Assembly (NCBI GenBank): GCA_018064445.1
Contig: JAGHVE010000004.1
Coordinates: 1 to 35,221, forward strand
Length of the DNA stretch: 35,221 nucleotides
Reading direction: 5' to 3'
Origin: Candidatus Cacconaster equifaecalis
GTDB taxonomy: Bacteria > Bacteroidota > Bacteroidia > Bacteroidales > UBA932
Part shown: positions 34,864 through 35,221 of the stretch, piece after piece
Numbering within the stretch: position 1 is the stretch's first letter
Layout of the letters: the number at the start of each line of letters is the position of its first letter
Translations under genes and position numbers: made by a program
Notes under the pieces: generated by a model
The model's input: the letters and a program-made list of their open reading frames with translations, nothing else
What the model was told of the DNA's origin: nothing
Databases searched by the model: none

Positions 34864-35143
34864 TTACTCACCGAAGACCTTCACACCGTCAACGTAGGTT
34901 GCGACCACCTGGGCGTCCGAAACATTTTCAATCGGGGCATTGAGGAAGTCCACGTCGCAGATTGAAAGATTGGCAATCATTCCGCTCTTGAGCTGGCCCA
35001 GCCGATTCTCCTCTTTGAGCTGCCAGGCGACATTGACCGTCACAGCCTCCGTCGGATTTTGTATACTGGGATCGTCGTCATAAGGTTCAGGAAGCCAGGC
35101 AAAGGAGCGCGGCAGCAAGAACGGATAAAATTGATTTCCTCAT
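34864..35143 (-). pseudogene. Amidohydrolase (YtcJ-like) remnant
   Basis: On the minus strand an ATG at 35143 begins MRKSILSVLAAALLCLAS, a signal peptide, and then meets TGA at 35089-35087. In a different frame, 35118-34864 encodes the C-terminal end of an Amidohydro_3-type enzyme: DDDPSIQNPTEAV, then GQLKSGMIANLSICDVDFL and VVATYVDGVKVFGE. The metal-binding catalytic core of about 400 residues or more is missing, and the usual helix between EAVTV and the T/VNVAWQL segment also looks deleted. The expected lipobox Cys after LCLAS is replaced by the TGA. A broken gene with a large internal deletion plus a frameshift is the simplest reading; assembly error is possible. Confidence 0.6.
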
Positions 35144-35152
35144 TGTCGTCGG

Positions 35153-35221
35153 TTATTTGAACACTTTCTTAAGATCTACGGTATATACATTCGACAGGTC
35201 GTTTCTGAGAGCGAAGATAAG
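35153..35221 (-). CDS. C-terminal end of an unrecognised protein (partial)
   Basis: The minus strand reads LRNDLSNVYTVDLKKVFK followed by TAA at 35155-35153, with an open frame to the window edge. Only 22 residues are visible, too few for a family call. Its stop lies 9 nt upstream of the amidohydrolase remnant's ATG on the same strand, consistent with an operon before the remnant decayed. Confidence 0.4.
   Translation of the reverse strand, partial: LIFALRNDLSNVYTVDLKKVFK

Noticed and set aside
34656-34871. 71-aa minus-strand ORF in the right-hand gap
   Set aside because: It overlaps the structured segment and the amidohydrolase remnant, has no domain pattern and no promoter; better explained as chance reading of non-coding sequence.

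Overview
The window reads as a chromosomal segment from a Bacteroidales bacterium (phylum Bacteroidota). The genus cannot be fixed from the sequence; a gut-type Bacteroidales, perhaps Rikenellaceae-like, is only a guess. Supporting signs are intergenic promoters of the Bacteroidota type (-33 TTG/TTTG, -7 TAnnTTTG), a lack of strong Shine-Dalgarno sites, a MerR/M23-peptidase/alaS neighbourhood, rseC joined to an rnfBCDGEA cluster, and a meso-diaminopimelate dehydrogenase route to DAP. No tRNA, rRNA, CRISPR array or complete insertion sequence was seen.

Positions 1-24321 are one long plus-strand block of mostly core genes. They are the tail of a nucleoside-type MFS permease, alaS, one ORF fusing LptG (LPS export permease) to Fmt (methionyl-tRNA formyltransferase), queG, two M23 peptidases (the second lacks a catalytic His), a MerR regulator, a zinc-ribbon coiled-coil protein, dnaB, a DUF3108 protein, rseC, rnfBCDGEA, dapB-dapA-ddh-lysC-asd, and then a separately promoted nfeD/flotillin/small XRE operon. 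The Rnf complex couples ferredoxin and NADH to ion pumping. The five enzymes after it are a complete set from aspartate to meso-DAP.

Positions 24339-29552 hold a minus-strand set of five tightly packed genes. In transcription order they are a 7-TM AraC-type regulator, a PrsW-type intramembrane protease, an RsbW-like ATPase, an orphan NMT1-like periplasmic binding protein, and a dCache-HAMP-SpoIIE phosphatase. I read this as a transmembrane partner-switch signalling system, with no STAS protein, sigma factor or ABC transporter in view.

Divergent from it, 29699-34571 encodes two paralogous single-pass membrane proteins of unknown family flanking a 1003-residue protein (gluzincin motif, probable beta-propeller, probable outer-membrane barrel). 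The intergenic region between the divergent genes carries back-to-back promoters and two 17-bp direct repeats spaced by 21 bp.

The right end (34572-35221) is decayed or non-coding: a structured segment with several hairpins, a minus-strand amidohydrolase remnant reduced to a signal peptide plus an out-of-frame C-terminus, and the last codons of an unrecognised gene running off the window.
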